Source: Afipia sp.
GTDB lineage: Bacteria > Pseudomonadota > Alphaproteobacteria > Rhizobiales > Xanthobacteraceae
Assembly (NCBI GenBank): GCA_016201045.1
Contig: JACQDM010000008.1
Span: 62,001 to 126,000, forward strand
Length of the DNA: 64,000 bases
Direction: 5' to 3'
This document shows positions 39,293 to 48,902 of the stretch, piece after piece. The notes below the pieces were generated by a model. It was not told the DNA's origin, made no database searches, and saw nothing but the letters and a program-made list of their open reading frames with translations. Position 1 is the first letter of the stretch. Each line of letters opens with the position of its first letter. The translations under genes and the position numbers were made by a program.

Positions 39293-39781
39293 TTACGGTT
39301 TGGCGCCCGCCGAGCCGCCGGCCGCGCCGTTCAGGTTGCCGGTCTGGCCCAGCACCGCATCGAAGTAGGTCGGCGCGTCGCCTAGCGTTGCACGGCGCTG
39401 ACAGACCGGCGTGCAGCTATAGGATTCGCGGTCGATACCGCGAAACACCGTCACCAACTTGTCGGACGGGCCTTCGACCTGGATCGAACGGTCGGCTAGA
39501 ATTGCGCCGGTGCGGTCCATCGCGATCATGTTGGTCGAGCCATAGCCCTTGCCGGTCACCACGACCATTCCGCCGGGCTGGAGAGTAACGTCTGCAATCA
39601 GAGGGTTTCCGACGACGATGGTCGATACACGCTCGGGCAATTTGATCACCCGCGCCTGATCGACGACGACAGCAACGGAGTCGGTTTCGCCGGCCGCGAG
39701 AGCAGCGACCGGATTCAGCAGACAGCCGATGACAAGGAATGAGAACGCGGACTGGCCGCGAATGTTACGCACTACCGACAT
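39293..39781 (-). CDS. Pilus assembly protein, secretin N-terminal domain only
   Basis: This 162-residue exported protein has a signal peptide ending near ALAAGETDS. A CpaC/RcpA-type N-terminal pilus domain follows (VVVDQARVIKLPERVSTIVVGNPLIADVTLQPGGMVVVTGKGYGSTNMIAMDRTGAILAD). It lacks the secretin channel domain that full CpaC has. A C-terminal CTPVCQR segment and a Gly/Ala-rich tail follow. The start at 39781 is chosen for its signal peptide. It may be an accessory subunit stacking on the CpaC channel. Confidence 0.8.
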   Translation of the reverse strand: MSVVRNIRGQSAFSFLVIGCLLNPVAALAAGETDSVAVVVDQARVIKLPERVSTIVVGNPLIADVTLQPGGMVVVTGKGYGSTNMIAMDRTGAILADRSIQVEGPSDKLVTVFRGIDRESYSCTPVCQRRATLGDAPTYFDAVLGQTGNLNGAAGGSAGAKP

Positions 39782-39909
39782 ACTCAACTCCGGGACACTA
39801 CAAGCCGGCAAAAGCGATACGCAGCGGAGCCGGCGCCCGTTTAACAAGGCAAATGTGCCGTTAATTGATGAATCAAACGCAAACGGCCAAAAGAATGCAC
39901 GGCAGTTCG

Positions 39910-40740
39910 TTACTGCTGGAACGGGTACGCGAGCTGGCTGCCAATGCCTGCCGGGAAATGCTTGTCATCGATACCGTAGTTGTCCGGCAGCACGCCCTCC
40001 GGCATGCGAAAGGTTCCGAACAGGATGTCCCAAATCGGGAAGGTGCCGGCGAAATTGGTATCGCCGCCCACGTCCAACGAAGTGTGATGCCAGCGGTGGA
40101 AAACGGGTGTTGCGATCACGTACCTGAACGGTCCGAGCGTCCAGTTGAGATTGGCGTGGACGAAGGCCGAGTGGAAGATCGTGAAGGGACCGACCCAGAG
40201 CATCACGTTGGGCGAAATGCCGGCAACCAGAAGCAGCACGTCGACCGCGACCGTTCCAAGAAACAGATTCACGGGATGAAAGCGGGCAGCGGAAATCCAT
40301 TCGATCTCTTCGGAAGAATGATGGATAGCGTGATATTTCCAGAAGCCGCCGCCGTGAAACATGCGGTGGGTCCAGTACAGCAGAAAATCCGATACGACCA
40401 AGAATAGCAGCGCCTGCACCCAAAGCGGCAGCGTCGCCAGCGGGCCGTGACCGTTGTCATAAAATGCGATCAAATCGTCAGCATCCTTGATTCCGAAGAA
40501 CACCGATGCGGCCAGTACCAAAAGGCCAATGCGCACGACGCGCGTGATCAACGGCACGAAGAACCAATAGCAAACGTCGGTCGCGAGCTCCTTCTTGCGC
40601 CACCACGGATTGCCGGGATTACAGGCCCAGAAGTAAGAGAGGATCGAGAACAGAACCGCCAAACCCAAAGTGACAGGAACGATCTTGAGGATCGTCTCTC
40701 CGAACATGTGAATGACTTCGAGTGGCAGGTTGTTCGTCAT
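39910..40740 (-). CDS. Sterol desaturase / fatty acid hydroxylase superfamily membrane protein
   Basis: This is a 276-residue integral membrane protein with the eight-histidine di-iron motif: HRMFH, HAIHHS and HRWHHTS, spaced as in the superfamily. It has about four hydrophobic segments before and between the boxes. Such enzymes hydroxylate or desaturate lipids, sterols or hopanoid-like substrates; the substrate here is unknown. ATG at 40740 (MTNNLPLE) is used instead of a TTG four codons upstream. It sits between two pilus gene groups without an evident link. Confidence 0.88.
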   Translation of the reverse strand: MTNNLPLEVIHMFGETILKIVPVTLGLAVLFSILSYFWACNPGNPWWRKKELATDVCYWFFVPLITRVVRIGLLVLAASVFFGIKDADDLIAFYDNGHGPLATLPLWVQALLFLVVSDFLLYWTHRMFHGGGFWKYHAIHHSSEEIEWISAARFHPVNLFLGTVAVDVLLLVAGISPNVMLWVGPFTIFHSAFVHANLNWTLGPFRYVIATPVFHRWHHTSLDVGGDTNFAGTFPIWDILFGTFRMPEGVLPDNYGIDDKHFPAGIGSQLAYPFQQ

Positions 40741-41025
40741 GTGAAATCCCAATCGTCAGGAGTTCACAGTTAGTCCCGTATGCTTAAAAGCGGATGAACG
40801 CTCGCCGTCGCTCGATATCTGCATCGCGCAGCCGAATAGCGACGGGATTATTCGCGGCCGTTAAAGCAGCGTTTACCGTGTGCAAGAAGAGGCTGATACC
40901 GGGGTGTTTCTGCAATCGAATTAACTGCGCCGCAATTCCTCGCATCTAGGTTGGCCGCATGGTTACGGTGCTTCAACACCGCCAAGACCATGAAGTTCGA
41001 CAGCCACCTATCTATGGAGTTACCG

Positions 41026-41190
41026 ATGACCAAGCTTTTTGCTCGTTTCGTCAAGGACGAATCCGGCGCAACTGCTATCGAATACGGCCTCATTGCGGCC
41101 GGCATTTCGCTGGCGATCATTGCAGCCGTGAACGGCCTCGGCACGAACCTCGGTTCGAAGTTCACCTCGATCAACACCTCGCTCAAGTAA
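41026..41190 (+). CDS. flp: Flp/Fap type IVb pilin
   Basis: This 54-residue prepilin has a short leader (MTKLFARFVKDESG) and processing after Gly. The Flp motif ATAIEYGLIAAGISLAIIAAVNGLG follows, with the conserved Glu-Tyr pair. It polymerises into the Flp pilus through the CpaC secretin. The start at 41026 follows ATGGAG; the longer reading is rejected. A strong terminator follows, so the pilin is probably transcribed more than the genes after it. Confidence 0.95.
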   Translation: MTKLFARFVKDESGATAIEYGLIAAGISLAIIAAVNGLGTNLGSKFTSINTSLK

Positions 41191-41213
41191 GCGACGGCGT
41201 TTTCGAACGGATG

Positions 41214-41244
41214 AAGGCTTCGGTTCCCCCGAAGCCTTTTTTCG
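41214..41244 (+). terminator. Intrinsic terminator after flp
   Basis: Perfect 10-base arms (AAGGCTTCGG and CCGAAGCCTT) with loop TTCCC and a T run, 24 bases after the pilin stop. Confidence 0.9.
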
Positions 41245-41283
41245 TTTCTGCCCCTCTCATCCATTCCGAGTACCGACAGCACG

Positions 41284-41418
41284 ATGAAAAGCCGCGAATT
41301 GAGCAGATCCGAACGATTTCAGGACATCGGCCTCATCAGCGATTCGATGCGGATCGTCTGTCTTGCTCTCATCATCGCCTCGGCGGCGATCCTGCTCAGA
41401 ATTGCCTTCACCTTATAA
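41284..41418 (+). CDS. Small membrane protein between flp and cpaA (44 aa)
   Basis: This 44-residue protein has a charged N-terminal half (MKSRELSRSERFQDIGLISD) and one hydrophobic helix (IVCLALIIASAAILLRIAF). It lies between the pilin terminator and cpaA on the same strand. No family is recognised and no clear ribosome-binding site is present. It could be a small pilus accessory protein or a chance ORF. Confidence 0.4.
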   Translation: MKSRELSRSERFQDIGLISDSMRIVCLALIIASAAILLRIAFTL

Positions 41419-41464
41419 GTTTGCGTTTCAGCATTGTTCACCTCTGGCGGCTATTTTCACCGCT

Positions 41465-41989
41465 ATGATTCTGGACCTTGCCCGACTCTTTATATTTCCG
41501 GCCCTGATCGCGTTCGCCGCGGCCAGCGACCTGTTCACAATGACCATTTCGAACAGGGTTTCGCTGATCCTTGTGGCGTCATTCTTTGCGCTTGCGCTCC
41601 TGAGCGGCATGCCCTCCGGCGAGATCGCCAATCATATCGGTGCCGGCCTGCTCGTTCTTGTGATCGCATTTGCCTGTTTCGCCTTCGGCTGGATCGGTGG
41701 GGGGGACGCCAAGATCGCGGCGGCAGCAAGCCTGTGGTTCGGCTTTTCGTATCTCACCGACTATCTCGTCTATGCCTCTCTGTTCGGAGGGGCGCTGACA
41801 TTATTGTTGTTGCAGTTCCGTCAGTGGCCGATGCCCTATGCTTTGCGCTCGCAGGAATGGCTGCTTCGACTGCACAGCAAGGACAGCGGAATCCCCTACG
41901 GCGTCGCCCTCGCCATTGGCGCGCTGATGATCTACCCGGAAACCGGGTGGATGAAGGCAGTCGACCTCGCGCGCTTCGTAGGCCCGTGA
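41465..41989 (+). CDS. cpaA: Prepilin peptidase CpaA/TadV
   Basis: This is a 174-residue A24-family aspartic peptidase with about five membrane segments. The catalytic aspartates lie in AASDLFTMTISN and WIGGGDAKIAAAASLWFG. It lacks the N-methyltransferase domain, as usual for the Tad group. It processes Flp and the TadE-like pseudopilins. The start at 41465 (MILDLARLFIF) is chosen over the upstream extension. Confidence 0.92.
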   Translation: MILDLARLFIFPALIAFAAASDLFTMTISNRVSLILVASFFALALLSGMPSGEIANHIGAGLLVLVIAFACFAFGWIGGGDAKIAAAASLWFGFSYLTDYLVYASLFGGALTLLLLQFRQWPMPYALRSQEWLLRLHSKDSGIPYGVALAIGALMIYPETGWMKAVDLARFVGP

Positions 41990-42116
41990 AGACGTTGATG
42001 AAACTTCTCATTAACGCGATTTAGATACGCCTCATTAACCATGCTTTGACGTTTAGCTGGTCAAATCCCACCACGGCGACGGGTCCGTCGCGGCGTGATG
42101 TGGAAAGTGAAGCGTA

Positions 42117-42920
42117 ATGAATACCGCCCGGATTGTGGTCCTCACCATTGCTGTCGGTGCCGGGGGCGTTGCTGCATATCTTGCAAGCGGCTCCGATCCC
42201 AAGCCCGTTCCGACCGTGGCAGCTCCCGTTCAGCAAATGGAGACCACCGACGTTCTCGTTGCGCGTGGCGACATCGCCATGGGGCAGACGGTGACGCCGG
42301 ACGATATGCAATGGCAATCGTGGCCATCTGCAACCGCAAGCTCGAATTTCATCCGCCGCACCGATCGCGGCGACGCGCAAACGCAACTTGGCGGCTCGAT
42401 CGCGCGCTCACCGTTCCTTGCCGGTGAGCCGATTCGCGAAACCAAGCTGGTGAAGGGCAACGGCTCCGGCTTCATGGCCGCGATCCTGCCAACCGGCATG
42501 CGCGCTGTCTCGACCGAAATTTCAGCGGAAACCGGCGCAGGCGGATTCATTCTGCCCAACGACCGCGTCGATGTGATTCTGACCAAGCGCGAGAAAAACG
42601 CCGACAAGTCGGGCACTAACGACATCGTCAACGCCGAGATCATTCTGCAGAACATCCGCGTTCTCGCCATCGACCAGACCGTTGAGGAAAAGAACGGACA
42701 GAAGGTGGTGGTCGGTAAAACCGCGACACTCGAACTGAAGCCCGAACAGGCTGAGCAGCTCGCGCGCTCGCGCCAGAGCGGTACGCTGTCGCTTGCGCTG
42801 CGCAGCCTCGTCGATGCCAACAAAGTCGAAGCGAAGGCCGAAGACAACACCGGCGGCAAGCGCGACAGCGTGAACATCGTTCGCTACGGCGTTTCAACCA
42901 CTACGACGACACAGAAGTGA
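42117..42920 (+). CDS. cpaB: Flp pilus assembly protein CpaB (RcpC)
   Basis: This is a 267-residue protein with an N-terminal membrane anchor (residues 5-22) and a SAF domain (about 40-110: VLVARGDIAMGQTVTPDDMQWQSWP). A RcpC-type domain follows (MRAVSTEISAETGAGGFILPNDRVDVILTK). It is periplasmic and thought to help the secretin assemble or bind peptidoglycan. It is the first gene of a tight run to tadC. Confidence 0.93.
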   Translation: MNTARIVVLTIAVGAGGVAAYLASGSDPKPVPTVAAPVQQMETTDVLVARGDIAMGQTVTPDDMQWQSWPSATASSNFIRRTDRGDAQTQLGGSIARSPFLAGEPIRETKLVKGNGSGFMAAILPTGMRAVSTEISAETGAGGFILPNDRVDVILTKREKNADKSGTNDIVNAEIILQNIRVLAIDQTVEEKNGQKVVVGKTATLELKPEQAEQLARSRQSGTLSLALRSLVDANKVEAKAEDNTGGKRDSVNIVRYGVSTTTTTQK

Positions 42921-42936
42921 CGGAGAGGACGCGTCG

Positions 42937-44409
42937 ATGAAGCGAGAGGAATATAAGACGACACTGCGGACCTGCATGGTTCGCGCTTTGTCGTTTACGA
43001 CGGCCTCCGCGCTGGCGCTCACCCCGGCGCTGACGCCCGTGACCGCAAGCGATTACAAGGCGACGGTTGCTGCGGCAACCAGCGCGCCCGGCAACGCGAT
43101 GAACGCCCGTTTCATGCCGCTTGGTATCGGCAAATCGGTGGTCATCGACTTGCCGCGCGACATCAAGGACGTCCTCGTGGCTGATCCAAAGATCGCAAAC
43201 GCCGTCGTTCGTTCGGCACAGCGCGCCTACATCATCGGTGCGGCGGTCGGCCAGACCAACATCGTGTTCTTCGATTCGTCAGGCCAGCAGATCGCGGCCT
43301 ACGATATCGCCGTGACGCGCGACCTCAACGGCGTTCGTGCCGCACTCCAGCAGGCGATGCCCGGCGCCGACATTCGCATCGAGGGCGTCGGCGACGGCGT
43401 CGTGCTGTCCGGTTCGGCGGCGACTCCCGCAGAAGCGCAGCAAGCCTATGAAATCGCAACGCGGCTGGCTGGCGGTGCCGACAAGGTCGTCAACAGTATC
43501 GCCGTTCGCGGCCGCGATCAGGTGATGCTGAAAGTGACCGTCGCCGAAGTTCAGCGCGATATCGTCAAACAGCTTGGTATCGATCTATCTGCCAGCATGA
43601 ACTACGGCACCGCCGTCGTGAACTTCAACAACACCAATCCGTTCACGGCCTATGGCCGCCAGCTTGTCGCCGGCAACCAGCTTTCGGGTTCGTTCAAATC
43701 CGTCACCGCGACGTTACGTGCGATGGAAAGCGCCGGCGTCGTGCGCACGCTGGCCGAGCCGAACCTGACTGCAATCTCCGGCGAAGCCGCGACCTTCATC
43801 GCCGGCGGTGAATTCCCGGTTCCTGCCGGTTATTCGTGCGACCCGACGACGCACGTTTGTACGACGCAGATCAGCTTCAAGAAATTCGGCATCTCGCTCA
43901 ACTTCACGCCAGTCGTTTTGACCGAAGGCCGCATCAGCTTGCGCGTGATGACGGAAGTTTCCGAACTGTCGAACGACAACGCGATCACGCTGTCGCAGGC
44001 CGTTACCGCGACCGACGTCAACTCACTGACCGTTCCTTCGATCAAGACTCGCCGTGCCGAAACGACGCTCGAAATTCCGTCAGGCGGCTCGATGGCAATG
44101 GCAGGCCTCATCCAGGAACAAACAAAGCAGGCAATCAACGGCGTGCCGGGTCTAGCGCAAGTTCCGGTGCTCGGCTCGCTGTTCCGCAGCCGCGACTTCG
44201 TCAATCGCCAGAGCGAACTGATGGTGCTCGTGACACCTTACGTCGTTCGTGCAGTCGCGCAGAAAGATTTGTCGCGCCCCGACGATGGCTTTGCAGACGC
44301 AGCCGATCCGCAGGCCGAACTGCTCGGCAGCATCAATCGCATCTACGGCGTGCCGGGCCGCGCGCCCGACAAAACCTACAACGGCAAATACGGCTTCATC
44401 ACGGATTGA
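42937..44409 (+). CDS. cpaC: Outer-membrane secretin CpaC (RcpA)
   Basis: This is a 490-residue protein: signal peptide, secretin N-terminal domain (MPLGIGKSVVIDLPRDIKDVLVADPKIANAVVRS), a BON-like segment (VVLSGSAATPAEAQQAYEIA), then the secretin channel domain. The channel includes LRAMESAGVVRTLAEPNLTAISGEAATFIAGGEFPVP and the C-terminal QAINGVPGLAQVPVLGSLFRS signature. It forms the pore through which the Flp pilus leaves the cell. Confidence 0.95.
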   Translation: MKREEYKTTLRTCMVRALSFTTASALALTPALTPVTASDYKATVAAATSAPGNAMNARFMPLGIGKSVVIDLPRDIKDVLVADPKIANAVVRSAQRAYIIGAAVGQTNIVFFDSSGQQIAAYDIAVTRDLNGVRAALQQAMPGADIRIEGVGDGVVLSGSAATPAEAQQAYEIATRLAGGADKVVNSIAVRGRDQVMLKVTVAEVQRDIVKQLGIDLSASMNYGTAVVNFNNTNPFTAYGRQLVAGNQLSGSFKSVTATLRAMESAGVVRTLAEPNLTAISGEAATFIAGGEFPVPAGYSCDPTTHVCTTQISFKKFGISLNFTPVVLTEGRISLRVMTEVSELSNDNAITLSQAVTATDVNSLTVPSIKTRRAETTLEIPSGGSMAMAGLIQEQTKQAINGVPGLAQVPVLGSLFRSRDFVNRQSELMVLVTPYVVRAVAQKDLSRPDDGFADAADPQAELLGSINRIYGVPGRAPDKTYNGKYGFITD

Positions 44410-44428
44410 GATGGGACAGGACGTTACA

Positions 44429-45163
44429 ATGACCAAGGGACCCAATCTCGCTTCCAGGCTACAGCTGGCGCTGCTCCTTGTCGCTACTTCTGCGGCGCTA
44501 GGCGCATGCCAGACGACGAGCGACACCATCACAACCAGCAGCATCGACGGCAGCTATCGTCAGCGTCACCCCATCGTGATTCAGGAAGCAAACCGCGCGA
44601 CCGAAGTGTTCGTCGGTTCTGCGCGGGGCGGTCTCACCGCTTCACAGCGCGCCGATATCATGGGGCTTGCGCAGGCGTGGCTGCGTGAAGGTACAGGCGG
44701 CATCATGATCGACATGCCGGTCAATACGCCGAACGCACGGGCGGCGAAAGATTCGCTGCACGAAATCCAGGCCATTCTCAGCGCGGCCGGCGTGCCGCCG
44801 CGCGGTATCAAGGTTCGCAGCTACACGCCAAGCGATCCGCGCATGTTCGCAACGATCCGCGTCAACTATCCGCGCATCATGGCCGATGCCGGCCCGTGCG
44901 GGCTGTGGCCTGAAGATCTCGGTCCCTCGGTCAACAACAAGGGCTACATCGAGAACCGGCAGTATCACAATTTCGGCTGCTCCACGCAGCGCAATCTCGC
45001 CGCGATGGTCGACAATCCGTCCGACCTCGTGCAGCCGCGCTCGGAAACGCCGGCCAACTCGACCCGCCGCAGCGAAGCCTTCGAGAAATACCGTAAGGGT
45101 CAGACGACGGCGACGACATATCCGGAATCCGACAAGGCCAAGATCAGCGATGTGGGCAAATGA
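44429..45163 (+). CDS. cpaD: Flp pilus assembly lipoprotein CpaD
   Basis: This is a 244-residue lipoprotein: signal ending ATSAALGAC gives a lipidated Cys. The CpaD domain follows (YRQRHPIVIQEANRATEVFVG, CGLWPEDLGPSVNNKGYIENRQYHNFGCSTQRNLAAMVDNPSDLVQPR). It is needed for pilus stability in the Cpa system. ATG at 44429 has an AGGA site; ATG at 44411 is in frame six codons earlier. It overlaps cpaE by four bases. Confidence 0.93.
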   Translation: MTKGPNLASRLQLALLLVATSAALGACQTTSDTITTSSIDGSYRQRHPIVIQEANRATEVFVGSARGGLTASQRADIMGLAQAWLREGTGGIMIDMPVNTPNARAAKDSLHEIQAILSAAGVPPRGIKVRSYTPSDPRMFATIRVNYPRIMADAGPCGLWPEDLGPSVNNKGYIENRQYHNFGCSTQRNLAAMVDNPSDLVQPRSETPANSTRRSEAFEKYRKGQTTATTYPESDKAKISDVGK

Positions 45164-46422
45164 TTAGTTACGAGCAACGTCAGGGGCCGGAGGAGCAACC
45201 GGCAGCATCGGCCGACGATCATATCGCACCCGCACCGCGCGTTTCCGTGCAGGCGTTTTGCGAAACGGTCGAGACTGCCGCAGCAGTACAGGCCGCCGGC
45301 GAGGACCGGAGGCTCGACAAGGCGCATCTCAAGATTCAGATGGGCGGCATGGCAGCTGCCATTGAAGCCTATCGCACCGCTCCGACCCCGAACGTTATTC
45401 TTCTCGAAACCGAGGGACGCTCCGATATTCTTACTGGCCTCGACGATCTCGCCAGCGTCTGCGACGCAGGGACACGTGTTATCGTCATCGGCCGCGTCAA
45501 CGACGTTTTGCTCTATCGCGAACTGGTCCGCCGGGGCGTCAGCGACTACGTCATTGCGCCGGTCAAGCCGCTCGATATCGTGCGGTCAATCTGTGGTTTG
45601 TTTTCCGTTCCCGAGGCAAAAGCCGTCGGGCGTATCATCGCGATTGCGGGCGCCAAGGGCGGCGTCGGCGCATCCACCATCGCACACAATACGGCGTGGG
45701 CCATCGCGCGCGATCTCGCACTCGATTCGGTGGTAGCCGACCTCGATCTCGCTTTCGGCACTGCCGGTCTCGACTACAATCAGGATCCGCCGCAAGGCAT
45801 CGCGGACGCGGTGTTCTCGCCGGACCGCGTCGACACGGCCTTCATCGACCGTCTGTTGTCGAAGTGCACAGATCATCTGAGCTTGCTTGCCGCGCCTGCG
45901 ACGCTTGACCGCGTCTATGATTTCGGCGTTGAAGCCTTCGATTCGATCTTCGATACGTTGCGGACCACGATGCCCTGCATCGTTCTCGATGTGCCCCATC
46001 AATGGAATGGCTGGACCAAGCGTGCGCTGATCGGCGCCGACGATATTCTGATTGTTGCAGAGCCTGATCTCGCGAATCTGCGCAATACCAAGAACATGTT
46101 CGACATGCTCAAGGCGTCGCGACCCAACGACAGGCCGCCGCTGTATTGCCTGAACAAGGTTGGCGTCCCGAAGCGCCCGGAAATTTCGACCTCCGAATTC
46201 GCCAAGGCCATCGAGAACCAACCGATCGTCAGTATCCCGTTCGAGCCGCAGATTTTCGGCTCAGCCGCAAACAACGGCCAGATGATCGCAGAAATCGCAG
46301 CGACACATCGCACGTCGGAAATGTTTCTGCAGATCGCGCAGCGTCTCACGGGGCGCGGTGAGGCCAAAAAGCCGCGCACCGGCTTTCTACAACCTTTGCT
46401 CGGAAAGCTTCGGGCCAGATAG
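45160..46422 (+). CDS. cpaE: Pilus assembly protein CpaE (receiver-like plus MinD/ParA-type ATPase)
   Basis: This is a 420-residue protein. Residues about 25-145 are a response-regulator-like domain, apparently without the canonical phosphoacceptor. From about 155 comes a deviant-Walker ATPase: IAGAKGGVGASTIAHNTAWAIA, VADLDLAFGTAGLDYNQDP and the CIVLDVPHQWNGWT segment. CpaE/TadZ places the pilus machine at the cell pole. It lies between cpaD and cpaF. Confidence 0.93.
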   Translation: MISYEQRQGPEEQPAASADDHIAPAPRVSVQAFCETVETAAAVQAAGEDRRLDKAHLKIQMGGMAAAIEAYRTAPTPNVILLETEGRSDILTGLDDLASVCDAGTRVIVIGRVNDVLLYRELVRRGVSDYVIAPVKPLDIVRSICGLFSVPEAKAVGRIIAIAGAKGGVGASTIAHNTAWAIARDLALDSVVADLDLAFGTAGLDYNQDPPQGIADAVFSPDRVDTAFIDRLLSKCTDHLSLLAAPATLDRVYDFGVEAFDSIFDTLRTTMPCIVLDVPHQWNGWTKRALIGADDILIVAEPDLANLRNTKNMFDMLKASRPNDRPPLYCLNKVGVPKRPEISTSEFAKAIENQPIVSIPFEPQIFGSAANNGQMIAEIAATHRTSEMFLQIAQRLTGRGEAKKPRTGFLQPLLGKLRAR

Positions 46423-46440
46423 TTCGCGTGGGGTATCGTC

Positions 46441-47913
46441 GTGTTTGGTAAGCGTAGCGGATCAGAAGTCGATGTCAGGGCACCGAAGCCTCTGGCACCT
46501 GCCCCTATGGAGCAGGCCACGCCTCCGCCACGGACTCCAACAGTTGAGACGGCGCCGGTCCCATCGCCTTCGATCTCGCCTGCACGCGCACCGACTCCTC
46601 CGCCGCCGCCCGCGGACCGGCGTTCGGATTCCTACTATCAAACCAAAGCGACGATCTTCGGAGCCTTGATCGAAGCCATCGATCTTGCGCAGCTCTCCAA
46701 GCTCGACGTCGAATCGGCGCGCGAGGAAATCCGCGACATCGTCAACGAAATCATCGCGATCAAGAATATCGTGATGTCGATTGCCGAGCAGGAAGAACTA
46801 CTCGACGACATCTGCAACGACGTTCTCGGCTACGGACCGCTCGAACCTCTGCTGTCGCGCGACGACATCGCCGATATCATGGTCAACGGGTCAGGGACGG
46901 TCTACATCGAAGTCGCCGGCAAGATTCAGCGCACGGGTATTCGCTTCCGCGATAATCAGCAGCTGCTGAACATCTGTCAGCGCATCGTGAGCCAGGTCGG
47001 CCGCCGAGTCGATGAATCGTCGCCGATCTGCGACGCGCGCCTCGCCGATGGCTCCCGCGTCAACGCCATCGTACCGCCGCTGGCAATCGACGGCCCCGCG
47101 CTGACGATCCGCAAATTCAAAAAGGACAAGCTGACGCTCGAGCAGCTTGTCAAATTCGGCGCGATCTCGCCCGAGGGTGCAGAAATCCTGAAAGTCATCG
47201 GTCGTGTGCGCTGTAATGTGCTGATCTCGGGCGGTACCGGCTCCGGTAAAACGACGCTGCTGAACTGCCTGACGAACTTCATCGACGACGACGAACGCAT
47301 CATCACCTGCGAAGACGCCGCCGAATTACAACTTCAGCAGCCGCACGTTGTGCGCCTCGAAACTCGCCCGCCGAACATCGAGGGCGAAGGCCAGATCACT
47401 ATGCGCGACCTCGTCCGCAACTGTCTGCGTATGCGCCCCGAACGCATCATCGTCGGCGAAGTCCGCGGACCCGAAGCATTCGATCTCCTTCAGGCCATGA
47501 ACACGGGCCATGACGGCTCAATGGGAACGCTGCACGCCAACAATCCGCGCGAAGCGCTGTCTCGCGCCGAATCGATGATTACGATGGGCGGCTTCTCTCT
47601 GCCGTCGCGCACCATTCGCGAAATGATCTGCGCTTCGATCGACGTCGTCATTCAGGCTGCGCGCCTGCGCGACGGCTCGCGCCGCATCACGCACATCACC
47701 GAGGTGATGGGCATGGAAGGCGACACGATCATCACCCAGGATCTCTTCCTCTACGATATCACCGGCGAAGATTTGAACGGCAATCTCCTCGGCCGCCACC
47801 GCTCGACCGGCATCGGCCGCCCGCGCTTCTGGGAACGCGCGCGCTACTACGGCGAAGAAAAGCGCCTCGCAGCAGCGCTCGACGCCGCCGAAGTCCCGGG
47901 CATCAAGGAGTAG
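46441..47913 (+). CDS. cpaF: Secretion ATPase CpaF (TadA)
   Basis: This is a 490-residue hexameric ATPase with a Pro-rich N-terminal region (residues 15-60) and helical domain. The VirB11/PulE-type ATPase contains Walker [17 protein letters not shown], an Asp box ([14 protein letters not shown]), Walker B ([31 protein letters not shown]) and a His box ([14 protein letters not shown]). It powers pilus assembly and perhaps retraction. The start is GTG at 46441. Confidence 0.96.
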   Translation: MFGKRSGSEVDVRAPKPLAPAPMEQATPPPRTPTVETAPVPSPSISPARAPTPPPPPADRRSDSYYQTKATIFGALIEAIDLAQLSKLDVESAREEIRDIVNEIIAIKNIVMSIAEQEELLDDICNDVLGYGPLEPLLSRDDIADIMVNGSGTVYIEVAGKIQRTGIRFRDNQQLLNICQRIVSQVGRRVDESSPICDARLADGSRVNAIVPPLAIDGPALTIRKFKKDKLTLEQLVKFGAISPEGAEILKVIGRVRCNVLISGGTGSGKTTLLNCLTNFIDDDERIITCEDAAELQLQQPHVVRLETRPPNIEGEGQITMRDLVRNCLRMRPERIIVGEVRGPEAFDLLQAMNTGHDGSMGTLHANNPREALSRAESMITMGGFSLPSRTIREMICASIDVVIQAARLRDGSRRITHITEVMGMEGDTIITQDLFLYDITGEDLNGNLLGRHRSTGIGRPRFWERARYYGEEKRLAAALDAAEVPGIKE

Positions 47914-47918
47914 CGCGC

Positions 47919-48893
47919 ATGAAAATGCAGACGCTCGCTCTGGCTTTCCTCGCTTCCGTCACTATCGGCGGGTTGGCGTGGGTATTCCTTTATCCGCTGC
48001 TATCGGGCGAGCGAAAGGCCGAACAGCGCAGGGCTTCGCTTGCCCGCACCACGCCAAGTGTTCGGCGCGAGGATCGAGCGCAACGCTCGAAACGCTCGCA
48101 GGTCGAAGAGTCGCTCAAGGAAGTCGAAGAGCGTCACAAAAAGGCGAAGAGCGTGTCGCTGCAACTGCGCATCGCCCAGTCGGGCATGGAGTGGACGAAA
48201 CAGCAATTCATCATCGGCTCGGTCGTTCTAGGTGCCGTTGCGTTTTTCGTTACCTTCTTCATGGGTGCAGGACTTCTCGCAGCTGCAGGATTCGCGATCG
48301 GTGCCGGATTCGGATTGCCGCGCTGGATTCTCGGCTTTCTGAAGAAGCGCCGCGAGAAAAAGTTTCTCGACGCGCTTCCGGATGCCGTCGACATCATCGT
48401 TCGTGGCATCAAGGCCGGATTGCCGTTGTTCGATTCGATCAAGGTTGTCGCAGCAGATACACCTGAACCGCTTCGCAGCGAATTCAACGCAATCATCGAG
48501 ACGCAGGCCATAGGCATGCCGCTCGGCGAGGCTTGCCAGCGTCTGTACGAGCGCATGCCGCTGCCGGAAGCCAATTTCTTCGGGATCGTGATCGCCATTC
48601 AAACCAAATCGGGCGGCAATCTCTCGGAGGCCTTGGGCAATCTGTCGAAGGTGCTGCGCGACCGCAAGCGAATGGCCGCCAAGATTCAGGCTATGTCGAT
48701 GGAAGCCAAGGCTTCGGCCGCGATCATCGGCGCTTTGCCGCCGATCGTCATGATCATGGTCTACATCATGACTCCCGAATACATTTCGCTTTTGTGGACC
48801 CATCCCACCGGGCGATTGATGCTCGCGGGCTGCGTCCTGTGGATGTCCACCGGAATCTTCGTGATGAAGAAGATGATCAACTTCGATTTTTGA
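47919..48893 (+). CDS. tadB: Pilus assembly inner-membrane protein TadB
   Basis: This is a 324-residue T2SF-fold (GspF) membrane protein: N-terminal helix, basic linker, two central helices, cytosolic domain (DALPDAVDIIVRGIKAGLPLFDSIKVVA, EACQRLYERMPLPEANFFGIVIAIQTKSGGNLSEALGNLSKVLRDRKRM) and C-terminal helices. It forms the inner-membrane platform with TadC for the CpaF motor. It starts five bases after cpaF. Confidence 0.93.
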   Translation: MKMQTLALAFLASVTIGGLAWVFLYPLLSGERKAEQRRASLARTTPSVRREDRAQRSKRSQVEESLKEVEERHKKAKSVSLQLRIAQSGMEWTKQQFIIGSVVLGAVAFFVTFFMGAGLLAAAGFAIGAGFGLPRWILGFLKKRREKKFLDALPDAVDIIVRGIKAGLPLFDSIKVVAADTPEPLRSEFNAIIETQAIGMPLGEACQRLYERMPLPEANFFGIVIAIQTKSGGNLSEALGNLSKVLRDRKRMAAKIQAMSMEAKASAAIIGALPPIVMIMVYIMTPEYISLLWTHPTGRLMLAGCVLWMSTGIFVMKKMINFDF

Positions 48894-48902
48894 CGAGGCA
48901 TC

